Positions 31,597 to 39,581 of a stretch of 48,208 bases of DNA are shown in pieces. The notes under the pieces are model-generated. The model ran no database searches. It was not told where the DNA came from and worked only from the letters and a program-made list of their open reading frames with translations. Origin of the DNA: Chloroflexota bacterium (GTDB lineage: Bacteria; Chloroflexota; Dehalococcoidia; Bin125); the NCBI GenBank assembly GCA_028874365.1, contig JAPPJZ010000015.1:1-48208 (forward strand). The letters are read 5' to 3'. The translations under genes were made by a program, and so were the position numbers. Every line of letters begins with the position of its first letter. The first letter of the stretch is position 1.

Positions 31597-32088
31597 TTAG
31601 AAGACGACCTTCTGGCGGTCGTTTTGCAGATCGGCATCGAGGAAGACGCCGTCTTCCTTGTAGCGGCGCATGAGGACTCGGGTCGTGGTGCCTTTGACAC
31701 CCGACATCGTGGCCAGGCGGTCGCCGACGAAGTCGGAGATGCCCCGCATGTTGTCCGCTTCGACCATGACCAGCAGGTCATAGGCGCCGGAGACGAAATA
31801 GACCGTGCGCACCTCATCGAAGCGGGCGATGCGCCGGGCGACGGCGTTGTAGCCAACGTTCTCCTGCGGCTCAACGGTGACTTCGACGACGGCGTAGACG
31901 GTCGAGAGACCGAGCGTTTCCCAATTGATCTTCGCGCCTCGTCCGAGGATGATGCTGCGCTCCTCGGCCTCACTGACCGCGTCAGTAACCGCCGATTCCT
32001 CGACGCCGAGGGTGGCGGCGATCTCGCCTGCGGAGAGGCGGGCATCGCGTGCGAGTTCGCGCAGTACCGATTCCAGGATTGAGTCCAT
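31597..32088 (-). CDS. Lrp/AsnC family transcriptional regulator
   Basis: 163 residues. The N-terminal winged helix-turn-helix (about 5-60) has LSAGEIAATLGVEESAVTDA. The C-terminal RAM ligand-binding domain (about 65-145) shows VYAVVEVTVEPQ and VYFVSGAYDLLVMVEADN. Such proteins sense amino acids as dimers or octamers and usually control a neighbouring amino-acid gene; the aminotransferase gene starts 45 bases downstream on the same strand. A good promoter sits just upstream (-35 CAGACA, -10 TAAAGT), giving a leader of a few bases at most and no ribosome site. Confidence 0.93.
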   Translation of the reverse strand: MDSILESVLRELARDARLSAGEIAATLGVEESAVTDAVSEAEERSIILGRGAKINWETLGLSTVYAVVEVTVEPQENVGYNAVARRIARFDEVRTVYFVSGAYDLLVMVEADNMRGISDFVGDRLATMSGVKGTTTRVLMRRYKEDGVFLDADLQNDRQKVVF

Positions 32089-32097
32089 CAGTGTTGA

Positions 32098-32126
32098 ACT
32101 TTACGTGAAGAACAGGGCCCTGTCTG
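32098..32126 (-). promoter_or_regulatory. Promoter of the Lrp-family gene (CAGACA - 17 - TAAAGT)
   Basis: On the minus strand CAGACA (32126-32121) and TAAAGT (32103-32098) are 17 bases apart, each matching its consensus at four of six bases. The -10 box ends 9 bases before the ATG at 32088, so the transcript would have a leader of only about 2-3 bases and no ribosome site. It lies inside the 65-base gap after gatA and would give lrp-aminotransferase expression separate from gatCA. Confidence 0.5.
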
Positions 32127-32153
32127 CGGGGATGGGTAACGGTGGTCGACTCG

Positions 32154-33644
32154 TTACGTTGAGCCAACAATCGACGGCGGAGTCGTATTCCAACCGGTCA
32201 GTTTTTCGTACGCGTTGGCGACGCCCAGCAGCACGGATTCGTCCAGGCGTTGTCCAACGAATTGGAGACCGACCGGCATGCCATCGGCGCCGAATCCACC
32301 GGGAATCGAGATCGCAGGAAGCCCCGCAATGTTGGCCGGGATCGTGAAGATGTCGTTGAGGTACATCTGATACGGGTCGGTGATCGCGCCCTGTTTGAAG
32401 GCGACGGTCGGCGCGGTGGGTGCAACGATGACGTCGTGGTCGGCGAAGACACGATCGAACTCGCGCCGGATCAACGTTCGAACCTTCTGCGCTTTCAGGT
32501 AGTACGCGTCGTAGTAGCCAGCGGAGAGCGCATACGCGCCGAGCAGTATGCGCCTCTTGACCTCGCGGCCGAAGCCGTGCTTGCGGGTCGCCTCCATGTC
32601 AGCCCACATCGACTCGCCCTGTCGGGCGCCGTGGCCGTACTTGACGCCGTCGAAACGGGCCAGGTTGGCGGAGCACTCGGAGGGAGCGAGGATGTAGTAC
32701 ACCGGCAGCGCCATCGGCACCGAGGGCATCGAAGGCGAACGATCGACCATCGCGCCGTTAGCAGATAGCAAATCAAGCGCGGTTTCGATCACGGCGGCGA
32801 CATCGTCGTCCATGCCGCCGGTGAAGAACTCAACCGGCGCAGCGACGCGGAGGCCGTCGAGGCCGCGGTCCAATTCCGCGCTGAAGTCGGGCACCGGGGC
32901 GTCGTAGCAGGTTGAGTCGAGTGGATCCGGTCCGGCGATCTCCTGAAGCAGCAAGGCGGCGTCCTCGACGGTTCGCGTGAACGGACCGATCTGGTCGAGG
33001 GAGCTGGCGAAGGCGATCAAGCCGTAGCGGGAGACGCGTCCGTAGGTTGGCTTGAGTCCGACCACGCCACAGAATGAGGCCGGTTGGCGGATTGACCCCC
33101 CAGTGTCGGAGCCGAGCGTGGCGATGCACTGCTGCGCCGCGACCGCCGCCGCCGAGCCGCCGGATGAGCCGCCCGGAACGCGATCAAGGTCCCAGGGATT
33201 CGCCGTCGGGAACCACGCGGAGTGTTCGGTCGACGAGCCCATTGCGAACTCGTCCATGTTGAGTTTGCCCAGTGAGATTGCGCCGGCCTGGCGCAACCGA
33301 CCGACGACCGTCGCGTCGTACGGCGGAATGAGCGTATCCAGCATGCGCGATCCGGCCGTCGTGCGGACGCCCCTGGTCATCAGGACGTCCTTGAGCCCGA
33401 TCGGCAGACCGGTCAGCGGCGCGGTCGCGTCTCCGCTGGAGAGAATCTCGTCGGCTTGTTCTGCCGCGGCCAACGCCGATTCCTCAGTCACGGTGACGAA
33501 GGCGCGCACCTGATCGTCGGTAGCAGCGATCCGATCAAGGAACGCGCGCGTCAGCTCTTGAGCCGTGATCTCGCCGGCCCGTAACCGCCTCGCGCCCTCG
33601 GCAAGCGTGATCGTGAGCAGATCACTGTTCGCAGTAGCGCTCAT
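32154..33644 (-). CDS. gatA: Glutamyl-tRNA(Gln)/aspartyl-tRNA(Asn) amidotransferase subunit A
   Basis: 496 residues. Amidase-signature subunit of GatCAB, which releases ammonia from glutamine to correct mischarged Glu-tRNA(Gln) or Asp-tRNA(Asn). The Lys-Ser-Ser triad is intact with the canonical spacing: Lys85 in PIGLKDVL, Ser160 in PGGSSGGSAAA and Ser184 in SDTGGSIRQPASFCG. Late landmarks are YYDAYYLKAQKVR and NIAGLPAISIPGG. Its ATG overlaps the gatC stop, the usual coupling. gatB is not next to it and must lie outside the window. Confidence 0.96.
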   Translation of the reverse strand: MSATANSDLLTITLAEGARRLRAGEITAQELTRAFLDRIAATDDQVRAFVTVTEESALAAAEQADEILSSGDATAPLTGLPIGLKDVLMTRGVRTTAGSRMLDTLIPPYDATVVGRLRQAGAISLGKLNMDEFAMGSSTEHSAWFPTANPWDLDRVPGGSSGGSAAAVAAQQCIATLGSDTGGSIRQPASFCGVVGLKPTYGRVSRYGLIAFASSLDQIGPFTRTVEDAALLLQEIAGPDPLDSTCYDAPVPDFSAELDRGLDGLRVAAPVEFFTGGMDDDVAAVIETALDLLSANGAMVDRSPSMPSVPMALPVYYILAPSECSANLARFDGVKYGHGARQGESMWADMEATRKHGFGREVKRRILLGAYALSAGYYDAYYLKAQKVRTLIRREFDRVFADHDVIVAPTAPTVAFKQGAITDPYQMYLNDIFTIPANIAGLPAISIPGGFGADGMPVGLQFVGQRLDESVLLGVANAYEKLTGWNTTPPSIVGST

Positions 33645-33952
33645 GATTGGTCGAGCACCGCGTGGACCCGGAAGTAGTCGTCCTCGCGCTGTGGCGCGTT
33701 GGCGAGGACTTCATCGCGCGGCATCGCGGGTTGGGAGACGTCGGCGTCCTGGACGTTGAGCAGGTCTGCGCCGTTGTTCGTGGGCGGAACGCCTTCGGTG
33801 TCGATCTCCGAGAGTGCATCAATGTGGGAGAGGATGCTGGCCAGTTCGCTGCGGAACTCCTCGACTTCTGATTCCGTTAACTCAATACGGACCAACGACG
33901 CCAGGTGACGTACCTGTTCGCTTGTGAACTGCGTCGTGTCGACTTCGGACAT
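33641..33952 (-). CDS. gatC: Glutamyl-tRNA(Gln)/aspartyl-tRNA(Asn) amidotransferase subunit C
   Basis: 103 residues, standard GatC length. It begins with the helical VRHLASLVRIELTESEVEEF (14-33), then SELASILSHIDALSEID and the conserved VPPT...N segment, ending in an extended DEVLANAPQREDDYFRV that wraps around GatA in known structures. GatC bridges GatA and GatB. The stop overlaps the gatA start in the same operon. No clear ribosome site precedes the ATG at 33952, and no firm promoter was found in the 112-base divergent gap to the penicillin-binding protein gene. Confidence 0.95.
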   Translation of the reverse strand: MSEVDTTQFTSEQVRHLASLVRIELTESEVEEFRSELASILSHIDALSEIDTEGVPPTNNGADLLNVQDADVSQPAMPRDEVLANAPQREDDYFRVHAVLDQS

Positions 33953-34064
33953 GTCGGTTGGGCCGCTGAGAAGTGTTCGTTATCGGTGCGTGAAACGCAG
34001 CCTATCGCGCATCAAGGTTGTGAGGGACAAGACGTAATGTGGAGACGGAGACGGAGCGTGACCG

Positions 34065-36890
34065 TTGCCGCCGGAACGTAACGCGGAACTCAGCCGGCGC
34101 CTGAGCCTGGCCACTCGATTGGCGATTCGCTCGCGCCGGCGCAACCGAGGCGAGCAGGTCGAACCGGCGCGCATGCGTGGATGGATGATCGCGCTCGTGC
34201 TTCTGCTGGGCGTCCCAACGGTGATGCTTGGCGCGGCGGCCGGCGCTGCCTACTTGATCTACTCGGACTTCGCCAACGACCTGGCTCCGCCCGACCGGAT
34301 CGAGGAGACGCAACGACTACTCGGCAGTAGTCGAATCTTCGACCGCAATGGCGAAGACGGCGTCCTGCTGTTCGAGTACTCCCGCCCCTCTGATGGGCTG
34401 CGAGCGCCGGTGCGGCTGCACGGAGTGTCGCAACACATCGTCGATGCCACGGTGGCGACCGAGGACTCCTCGTTCTGGACCAATCAGGGGATCAACCTTC
34501 GCGGACTGCTGCGGGCTGCCTGGGAGAATTTCGGTGTCGGCAGCTCGGAGTTTCTCGGAGGATCGGGCGGATCCTCGATCACGCAACAGCTGGTCAAGAA
34601 CGTCCTGATTCCACCTGAGGAGCGAACCGGCCGCACGATGAATCGGATCCGAGGCAAGCTCAAAGAGACGATCCTTGCCGTCGAGCTGACCGACGAGTAC
34701 AGCAAGGAGCAGATTCTCGAGTGGTACCTGAACTCGATCTACTACGGGAACTTCTCGTACGGGATCGGCGCAGCCAGCCAACGCTATTTCGGCAAAGCGC
34801 CTGCGCAGCTCACGCTGGCAGAGTCGGCGATGCTCGCCGGTTTGCCCCAGGCACCATCGCTCTTCAATCCGCTAGAGAATCTGGATCGGGCGAAGCAGCG
34901 GCAGTTGCAAGTCCTCGAGCTGATGGTGCGGCACGGCTACATCAGCCAGTCGGAAGCAGACGCGGCCTGGGAAACAGAGTTGCAGTTCGAGACCGCCGAG
35001 TTCGACATCGAGGCGCCGCACTACGTGCTCTACGTCCGCGAGCAGGTGGAACAACTCTGTCGACTGGAACGATTCGTGCCGCCATCGGGAGCAGGCGGCT
35101 GCGAGAACCTGATGGACAACGGCGGCTTGCGGATTCGCACTTCGCTCGATTTCGCTCTGCAGGAACGAGCGGAAGTCGAGCTACGCGCGGCGATCAGCGA
35201 GTTCGAAGCGTCTACGGGCGCACACAACGGTGCGCTGGTCGCTATCGACACGAGCACTGGTCAGATCCTCGCGATGGTCGGCAGCCGCGACTTCTTCGAC
35301 GAGAAGATCGATGGGCAAGTCAATCTGGCCACGGCGACACACTCGCCGGGTTCGGCACTCAAGCCGTTGACGTACCTAGCCGCATTCCAGATCGATCCCC
35401 GCACGTGGCACCCCGCGACGGTGCTGTGGGACGTTCGGACCACGTACGTCGAGGCGGACGGGACGGAGTTCCGGCCGGTCAACTTTGACGGAGTCTTCCG
35501 CGGGCCGGTCACGGTGCGCAGCGCGCTGGCGAACTCGATGAATGTACCGGCATTCAAGGTCGCCGAGCGCCTGGGCAGCCCGGCGCTGCTCGACACCATG
35601 CATCAGCTCGGGATCACGACAATGCACGACCCCGGCTCCTACGGACCGTCGATCACGCTCGGCGGAGGCGAGGTCTCGTTGCTCGACATGACGTATGCCT
35701 ACGCGACGCTTGCGAACGGTGGCGAGATGAAGGGACATCCCACCGTTCTCGCTTTGCCAGATGGATTCCGCAAACTTGATCCGGTGGCGGTGCTGGAGAT
35801 TCGCGACGCTGAGGGGCGCTTGCTCTACGAGTGGTCGCCGACGGGCGAGGCTGAGGTTCGCCTGGTTGCCCAACCGGGACAGGTCTACCAAATCACCGAC
35901 ATCTTGTCTGACAACCAGGCGCGTGCGTTGCTCTACGGGACTGACAGTCCACTGCTGTTGGACCGACCGGCCGCAGCCAAGACCGGCACCGCAGGCGATC
36001 CGGAGATGGACGATGTGAGGCGCGACTACTGGACGATGGGCTACACGCCGCAACTCGCGGTTGGCGTCTGGATCGGTAACGCGGACGAATCGCCGATGAC
36101 GGGTGGCTCGTCCGTTCAGACGGCCGGTCTGATCTGGAGCGAGTTTATGCTCGCGGCGCACGCGGGTCTGGAATCGGAAGAGTTCCTCGAGCCCGAAGGC
36201 ATGCATCGAGCGATGGTCTACACACCGCAGGTGGCTCCTCTGTGGGCTGCCACCGACAGTGTGACCGAGCTGCGGAATCCGTGCGCGTTGCCTCGCGAGG
36301 AAGTGTTCGTCTCCATTCGCGTTGCGCCTCCTGTTGACAACCACATCTGTTACGAGGTCGAGGTCGATCGCCGGACCCTCCAGCGTGCAACGGTTGGCAC
36401 GCCAGAGAGCTTCCTGCGGCAAGGCGTTTGGCTCGAACCTCCGACCGTCGCCCGTGGGAGCGCGGCTGCGCTGGACCCGGTCGTGGTCGATTGGTTGAGG
36501 CGAAATCGGGTGGCCTACCTCCAGCCCGGAACCGTTGACGAAGCGCTCGCGCCGGTGCGTCTCGATTCTCCTGATGATGGAGCCGTCGTCCGCCGGGGAA
36601 CGCTGGTGATTACCGGACGCGCGGATAGCGGTGACCTGCTGGGCTGGTCGTTGGTCGCCACCAGACTGGGCAGCGACGAACCGGTCACCCTGGCATCGGG
36701 AGACAGCAAGGTCCAAGGCGGGGTGCTCGGTCGGTGGCAGAGCGATGAGATTTCCAGCGGCGTCTACTCGTTGCGCCTGGAAGTCAACGACGCATATCTC
36801 GGAACCATCTCGCACGAGATTGTGGTGGCGTTGCCGGACGAGTCGAGCGTGGCCGAGCTTGAGGAGGCGCTCGAGGATGCCAAACCGTGA
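34065..36890 (+). CDS. Class A penicillin-binding protein (PBP1A-type) with C-terminal extension
   Basis: 941 residues. A basic cytoplasmic leader precedes one membrane helix (about 40-66). The GT51 glycosyltransferase domain (about 85-300) has catalytic Glu133 in ATEDSSFW and GGSSITQQLVKN. The transpeptidase domain (about 380-700) has Ser430-x-x-Lys433 (SPGSALKPL), Ser491-Met-Asn493 and Lys639-Thr-Gly641, so both activities look intact. The last 140 residues form a beta-rich, Ig-like domain common in Chloroflexota/Actinomycetota PBPs. I keep the TTG at 34065 because GGAG lies 8 bases upstream; an ATG at 34173 would still keep the helix. Polymerises and cross-links peptidoglycan outside the membrane. 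Confidence 0.94.
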   Translation: MPPERNAELSRRLSLATRLAIRSRRRNRGEQVEPARMRGWMIALVLLLGVPTVMLGAAAGAAYLIYSDFANDLAPPDRIEETQRLLGSSRIFDRNGEDGVLLFEYSRPSDGLRAPVRLHGVSQHIVDATVATEDSSFWTNQGINLRGLLRAAWENFGVGSSEFLGGSGGSSITQQLVKNVLIPPEERTGRTMNRIRGKLKETILAVELTDEYSKEQILEWYLNSIYYGNFSYGIGAASQRYFGKAPAQLTLAESAMLAGLPQAPSLFNPLENLDRAKQRQLQVLELMVRHGYISQSEADAAWETELQFETAEFDIEAPHYVLYVREQVEQLCRLERFVPPSGAGGCENLMDNGGLRIRTSLDFALQERAEVELRAAISEFEASTGAHNGALVAIDTSTGQILAMVGSRDFFDEKIDGQVNLATATHSPGSALKPLTYLAAFQIDPRTWHPATVLWDVRTTYVEADGTEFRPVNFDGVFRGPVTVRSALANSMNVPAFKVAERLGSPALLDTMHQLGITTMHDPGSYGPSITLGGGEVSLLDMTYAYATLANGGEMKGHPTVLALPDGFRKLDPVAVLEIRDAEGRLLYEWSPTGEAEVRLVAQPGQVYQITDILSDNQARALLYGTDSPLLLDRPAAAKTGTAGDPEMDDVRRDYWTMGYTPQLAVGVWIGNADESPMTGGSSVQTAGLIWSEFMLAAHAGLESEEFLEPEGMHRAMVYTPQVAPLWAATDSVTELRNPCALPREEVFVSIRVAPPVDNHICYEVEVDRRTLQRATVGTPESFLRQGVWLEPPTVARGSAAALDPVVVDWLRRNRVAYLQPGTVDEALAPVRLDSPDDGAVVRRGTLVITGRADSGDLLGWSLVATRLGSDEPVTLASGDSKVQGGVLGRWQSDEISSGVYSLRLEVNDAYLGTISHEIVVALPDESSVAELEEALEDAKP

Positions 36891-36896
36891 GGGCAG

Positions 36897-38045
36897 CTAG
36901 GGCGGCAGCAGCGAGTCGGCTTCGTCGGGTGAGCCGATCTCGCGTACCAACTCAACGAACTCGGGCAGAGAAGCCGTCGAGGCCCGAAGCGCCAGGAGGC
37001 GATTGCCCCATGGGCTAGGCGAGGCCGGGCTCGCGCCGTAGCCGCCGCGGAAGGCGAGGAACGCTTGATTGATCCTTCTGAATGGCCGGCCGAGATCCAT
37101 CAGCTCTTGGCGAACGTCAGCCATCAGCCGTTCCGCCTCGTCGATCCGTCTTGCAGACAGGAGGTCATCCACGTCAAGCCGAAGCTGGCGCAGGATTGGG
37201 TCGGTTGCCGCGCGAATCTCACCGCGGCGTTCGTCCTGGTCCGTGTGCGCTGCGGGGACGAACCCGGGCAACCGCGCAGCGGCTTGGCCGAGTTCATCGC
37301 CGACGATGTCGGCCACGGTTTCGTTGATCGTGCGCATGTCGGAACCGCGGCCGTAGGCCAGGCCCAGGGGATAGAAGCCGAGGTAGTGATGGGTCCATTC
37401 ATGCGCCATGATCTGCAGCGTGCTGAGATAGTCCCGCGACGAGACCACCGATGCCGGGTACAACGCCACACCGCCTACTCGTCCGACCCAGGCGGACCAA
37501 CGCCCGTCCGCTTCGATCGCCGCCTCGATGCGTTCGTACTGCTCCCGATCAATGTCTGAGGTCAACAATACGGAGCGGACCATCCGCACTTCGTCGCGAG
37601 GCGAGACAGCGAGCACATGGAGCCGTTCGCTCAGATCCACGTCGATCGGCGGCCAGACGACGCGCACGCGGCCAAAGAGCGGCAATGGCGTGTCCAGTTG
37701 CAGTTGCGAGACGGCTCGACCCAGCCGGCGTTCGAGGAGCAGCTCCGCCCGCTTGCGGTCGTGTTCATCGGTGCGGTCGAACCATCGTCGCAATATCGCC
37801 TCTTCGTCGAGGTCCGGCTCCTCTAGCCATCCGGCGACATTGGTCAACCAGCGGTTGGGCAGGTGTGTCAGTTCGTAAGACAGCAGTGAGAACCGATGCG
37901 TTTCCGTCGCGTCGGCAACGACATCACCCAGACTCGGTGTCGACTGAGCCTTCAGTGTCGAGGCAGCGAAGAGCGCCGAGGCGATGCACAGTGCGACGGT
38001 GAGCGCCGAGAGCATCAGAGCGAGGAACATGCGTCTGTCGGCCAT
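36897..38045 (-). CDS. Secreted or membrane-anchored HExxH metalloprotease-like protein
   Basis: 382 residues from the ATG at 38045. A signal anchor (about 6-30, MFLALMLSALTVALCIASAL) exports the rest. The zinc site is MAHEWTHHYLG, with His215, Glu216 and His219, followed 23 residues later by Glu242 in NETVADIVGDE, the third-ligand spacing of gluzincin peptidases. The rest is helical and acidic; I recognise no named peptidase family. The ATG has no ribosome site but TAGCAT lies exactly 7 bases upstream, which favours this start over one at 38207 that would run under the divergent RDD gene. It ends 6 bases from the convergent PBP gene. Confidence 0.75.
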   Translation of the reverse strand: MADRRMFLALMLSALTVALCIASALFAASTLKAQSTPSLGDVVADATETHRFSLLSYELTHLPNRWLTNVAGWLEEPDLDEEAILRRWFDRTDEHDRKRAELLLERRLGRAVSQLQLDTPLPLFGRVRVVWPPIDVDLSERLHVLAVSPRDEVRMVRSVLLTSDIDREQYERIEAAIEADGRWSAWVGRVGGVALYPASVVSSRDYLSTLQIMAHEWTHHYLGFYPLGLAYGRGSDMRTINETVADIVGDELGQAAARLPGFVPAAHTDQDERRGEIRAATDPILRQLRLDVDDLLSARRIDEAERLMADVRQELMDLGRPFRRINQAFLAFRGGYGASPASPSPWGNRLLALRASTASLPEFVELVREIGSPDEADSLLPP

Positions 38046-38052
38046 GGATTCG

Positions 38053-38058
38053 ATGCTA
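38053..38058 (-). promoter_or_regulatory. Candidate leaderless -10 box (TAGCAT) for the protease gene
   Basis: TAGCAT on the minus strand is followed by exactly 7 bases and the protease ATG at 38045, with no Shine-Dalgarno. It overlaps by two bases a plus-strand box for the RDD gene. Confidence 0.42.
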
Positions 38059-38062
38059 CGCT
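38057..38062 (+). promoter_or_regulatory. Candidate leaderless -10 box (TACGCT) for the RDD gene
   Basis: TACGCT is followed by 8 bases, a TTG (38071) and the ATG at 38074. The hexamer is identical to the one before argB. It overlaps the oppositely directed TAGCAT box by two bases, so the two promoters could exclude each other. Confidence 0.38.
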
Positions 38063-38073
38063 CAAGCCCGTTG

Positions 38074-38520
38074 ATGGCCCGTCCAGCGTCTGAAGCTCTG
38101 TACATTCCGGTCGTTCGCCGCGAGGCGCGCCTGGTTGCTGCGGCGATTGACTTCGTGGTGATCGGGCTGTTCAGCGCGCTCTGCGGGGCGTTTGCCGTGC
38201 TGGCCATGCTGCTCCAGGTGGATCCGCTCGAACGAGACCCGACAGCCGGAGAGTGGGGCGTCGGTTACGCGATTGCGTTGCTCTGGTTTCTGCTGTCGTC
38301 GTTGTACGCGGGGCTGGGAGCGCGGACTGTAGGTGCTCGCGCGCTTGGATTTCGGGAATTGCGGGGCGGCAGGCGGACGTTTGTCATCCGCGGGCTGATC
38401 TGGTGGCCTTCGGTTGTGCTGCTTGGCATCGGACTGTGGTGGCCGTGGATTGACGGACAGGGGCGCAGCCTGCCGGACATGCTCTCCGGCTCTCTCCTGA
38501 TCGACAGCCACGCAGCGTGA
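38074..38520 (+). CDS. RDD family membrane protein
   Basis: 148 residues from ATG 38074. Three to four membrane helices. The family residues are visible: Arg and Asp in RREARLVAAAIDF, GARTVGARALGFRELRG in the cytoplasmic loop, and the closing DGQGRSLPDMLSGS, which carries the last Asp of the RDD pattern. Function of RDD proteins is poorly known; some have been linked to ion transport. The gene diverges from the protease gene with only 28 bases between starts, and the next membrane protein starts within its stop codon, so the three probably work in one membrane process (inference). Confidence 0.85.
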   Translation: MARPASEALYIPVVRREARLVAAAIDFVVIGLFSALCGAFAVLAMLLQVDPLERDPTAGEWGVGYAIALLWFLLSSLYAGLGARTVGARALGFRELRGGRRTFVIRGLIWWPSVVLLGIGLWWPWIDGQGRSLPDMLSGSLLIDSHAA

Positions 38521-39359
38521 CTACGCGCTCGAGGTTGTCTCGGTCGGAAGCGGCGACCGACTCGGCCTGGCGTCGCTGGGCGCTGTTCATCACGATCCTG
38601 CTGACCGCGGCGGTATCGGCGGTGGCCGTGTTGTTCGTTACGGCTGCGCAACTCACCAGTCGGGCAACTGCCCAGCACTATCTGGCGCGCGCCGTGGACT
38701 CTCTATTGGAGGTCGATCAATTCGTCGCCAATGCCTGGCCGGCTCTGCAGACGGCTGCAGAGGAAGGTGGTCCGATTGCGCTCAAGGGCTATCCGGTCTC
38801 GCTGCAACTCGAACCGGGCGGCCTGTCTGAGGGGCCCGACGCAGTCGCCGACGCGATATCTGCCACCACTGCTTCCCTGATTTACGACGATGGGTTCGAA
38901 GTGCTGGCCGAGTCGCGGCAGGTGTTCCGGCTCGTCTCTCGCGGCGGCGCATTTGACGGCACCATCGGGCGGCTAACCAGTGGCGGCCATGAGGTCGCAA
39001 CCGTGGCTCTGATCGTGAGCGGCTCGTTTGTCATTCTCCTGGCGCTGGCGACTGCTGCGCAGGTTCGTGGCTTGAGTCGCATCGGGACGCCGGGATTCGC
39101 CATTGGGCTGGGCGCCGCCCTGCTCTGGCTGGTCGCCACCCTGGTACGGGGGTCGTTCGAGGGTCGAGCGGATGCGACTGCTGACCCGTTTGCAGCCGAT
39201 CTCTGGTTGATCGCAGCCGACGCGGGTTCGCTGCTGGTGCGGAATGCCGCCATCGTCGCGCTTGCCGGGGGAGTCGTCGCTGCATCGTCGACTGCTGGTG
39301 GCGGGTTGCTGCGTGTCATCGAGACACGCGGGCGGCGGCAACCGGGTGCTTACGCGTGA
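38517..39359 (+). CDS. Unknown integral membrane protein
   Basis: 280 residues from a GTG that overlaps the RDD stop (GTGA). One membrane helix near the N-terminus (about 22-46), then a roughly 110-residue region predicted outside the membrane (about 47-155, with DSLLEVDQFVANAWPALQ), then three helices between about 160 and 262. The arrangement recalls a small sensor or channel-associated subunit, but I recognise no domain. It is translationally coupled to the RDD gene and followed 102 bases later by tRNA-Gly. No terminator seen. Confidence 0.7.
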   Translation: MTTRSRLSRSEAATDSAWRRWALFITILLTAAVSAVAVLFVTAAQLTSRATAQHYLARAVDSLLEVDQFVANAWPALQTAAEEGGPIALKGYPVSLQLEPGGLSEGPDAVADAISATTASLIYDDGFEVLAESRQVFRLVSRGGAFDGTIGRLTSGGHEVATVALIVSGSFVILLALATAAQVRGLSRIGTPGFAIGLGAALLWLVATLVRGSFEGRADATADPFAADLWLIAADAGSLLVRNAAIVALAGGVVAASSTAGGGLLRVIETRGRRQPGAYA

Positions 39360-39461
39360 GGTATTGGAGTGGATACCGCTCGATGTCTCAACGACGTGTA
39401 CGATGCAACCAACCGGACGGCATTGACGGAGCGATGCTGGATGCACGCTCCGTGCGTGCTT

Positions 39462-39536
39462 GCGGGAGTAGCTCAGTGGTAGAGCATCTGCTTCCCAAGC
39501 AGAGGGTCGCGGGTTCGAATCCCGTCTCCCGCTCCA
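39462..39536 (+). tRNA. tRNA-Gly, anticodon CCC
   Basis: A complete cloverleaf: acceptor stem GCGGGAG pairing with CTCCCGC, D arm AGCTCAGTGGTAGAGC, anticodon stem TCTGC/GCAGA around the loop TTCCCAA (anticodon CCC, reading GGG), T arm with GGTTCGAATCC, discriminator T and an encoded CCA at 39534-39536. It lies alone between the unknown membrane protein and the acyl-CoA dehydrogenase. A small hairpin (GCACG/CGTGC, 39443-39455) lies in the upstream leader. No firm promoter identified. Confidence 0.97.
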
Positions 39537-39581
39537 ACAGGCCCAGGAATCCCCAGACAACGGATTGGTGAGGTGGTACAA

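Noticed and set aside
35376-36815. A 479-codon minus-strand open frame inside the penicillin-binding protein gene
   Set aside because: Antisense to a protein with all catalytic motifs; Arg/His/Gln-rich composition is typical of a shadow frame.
38046-38207. A longer N-terminus for the HExxH protein starting at 38207
   Set aside because: It would overlap the RDD coding region and place a basic stretch before the signal anchor. The ATG at 38045 has a well-placed TAGCAT box.
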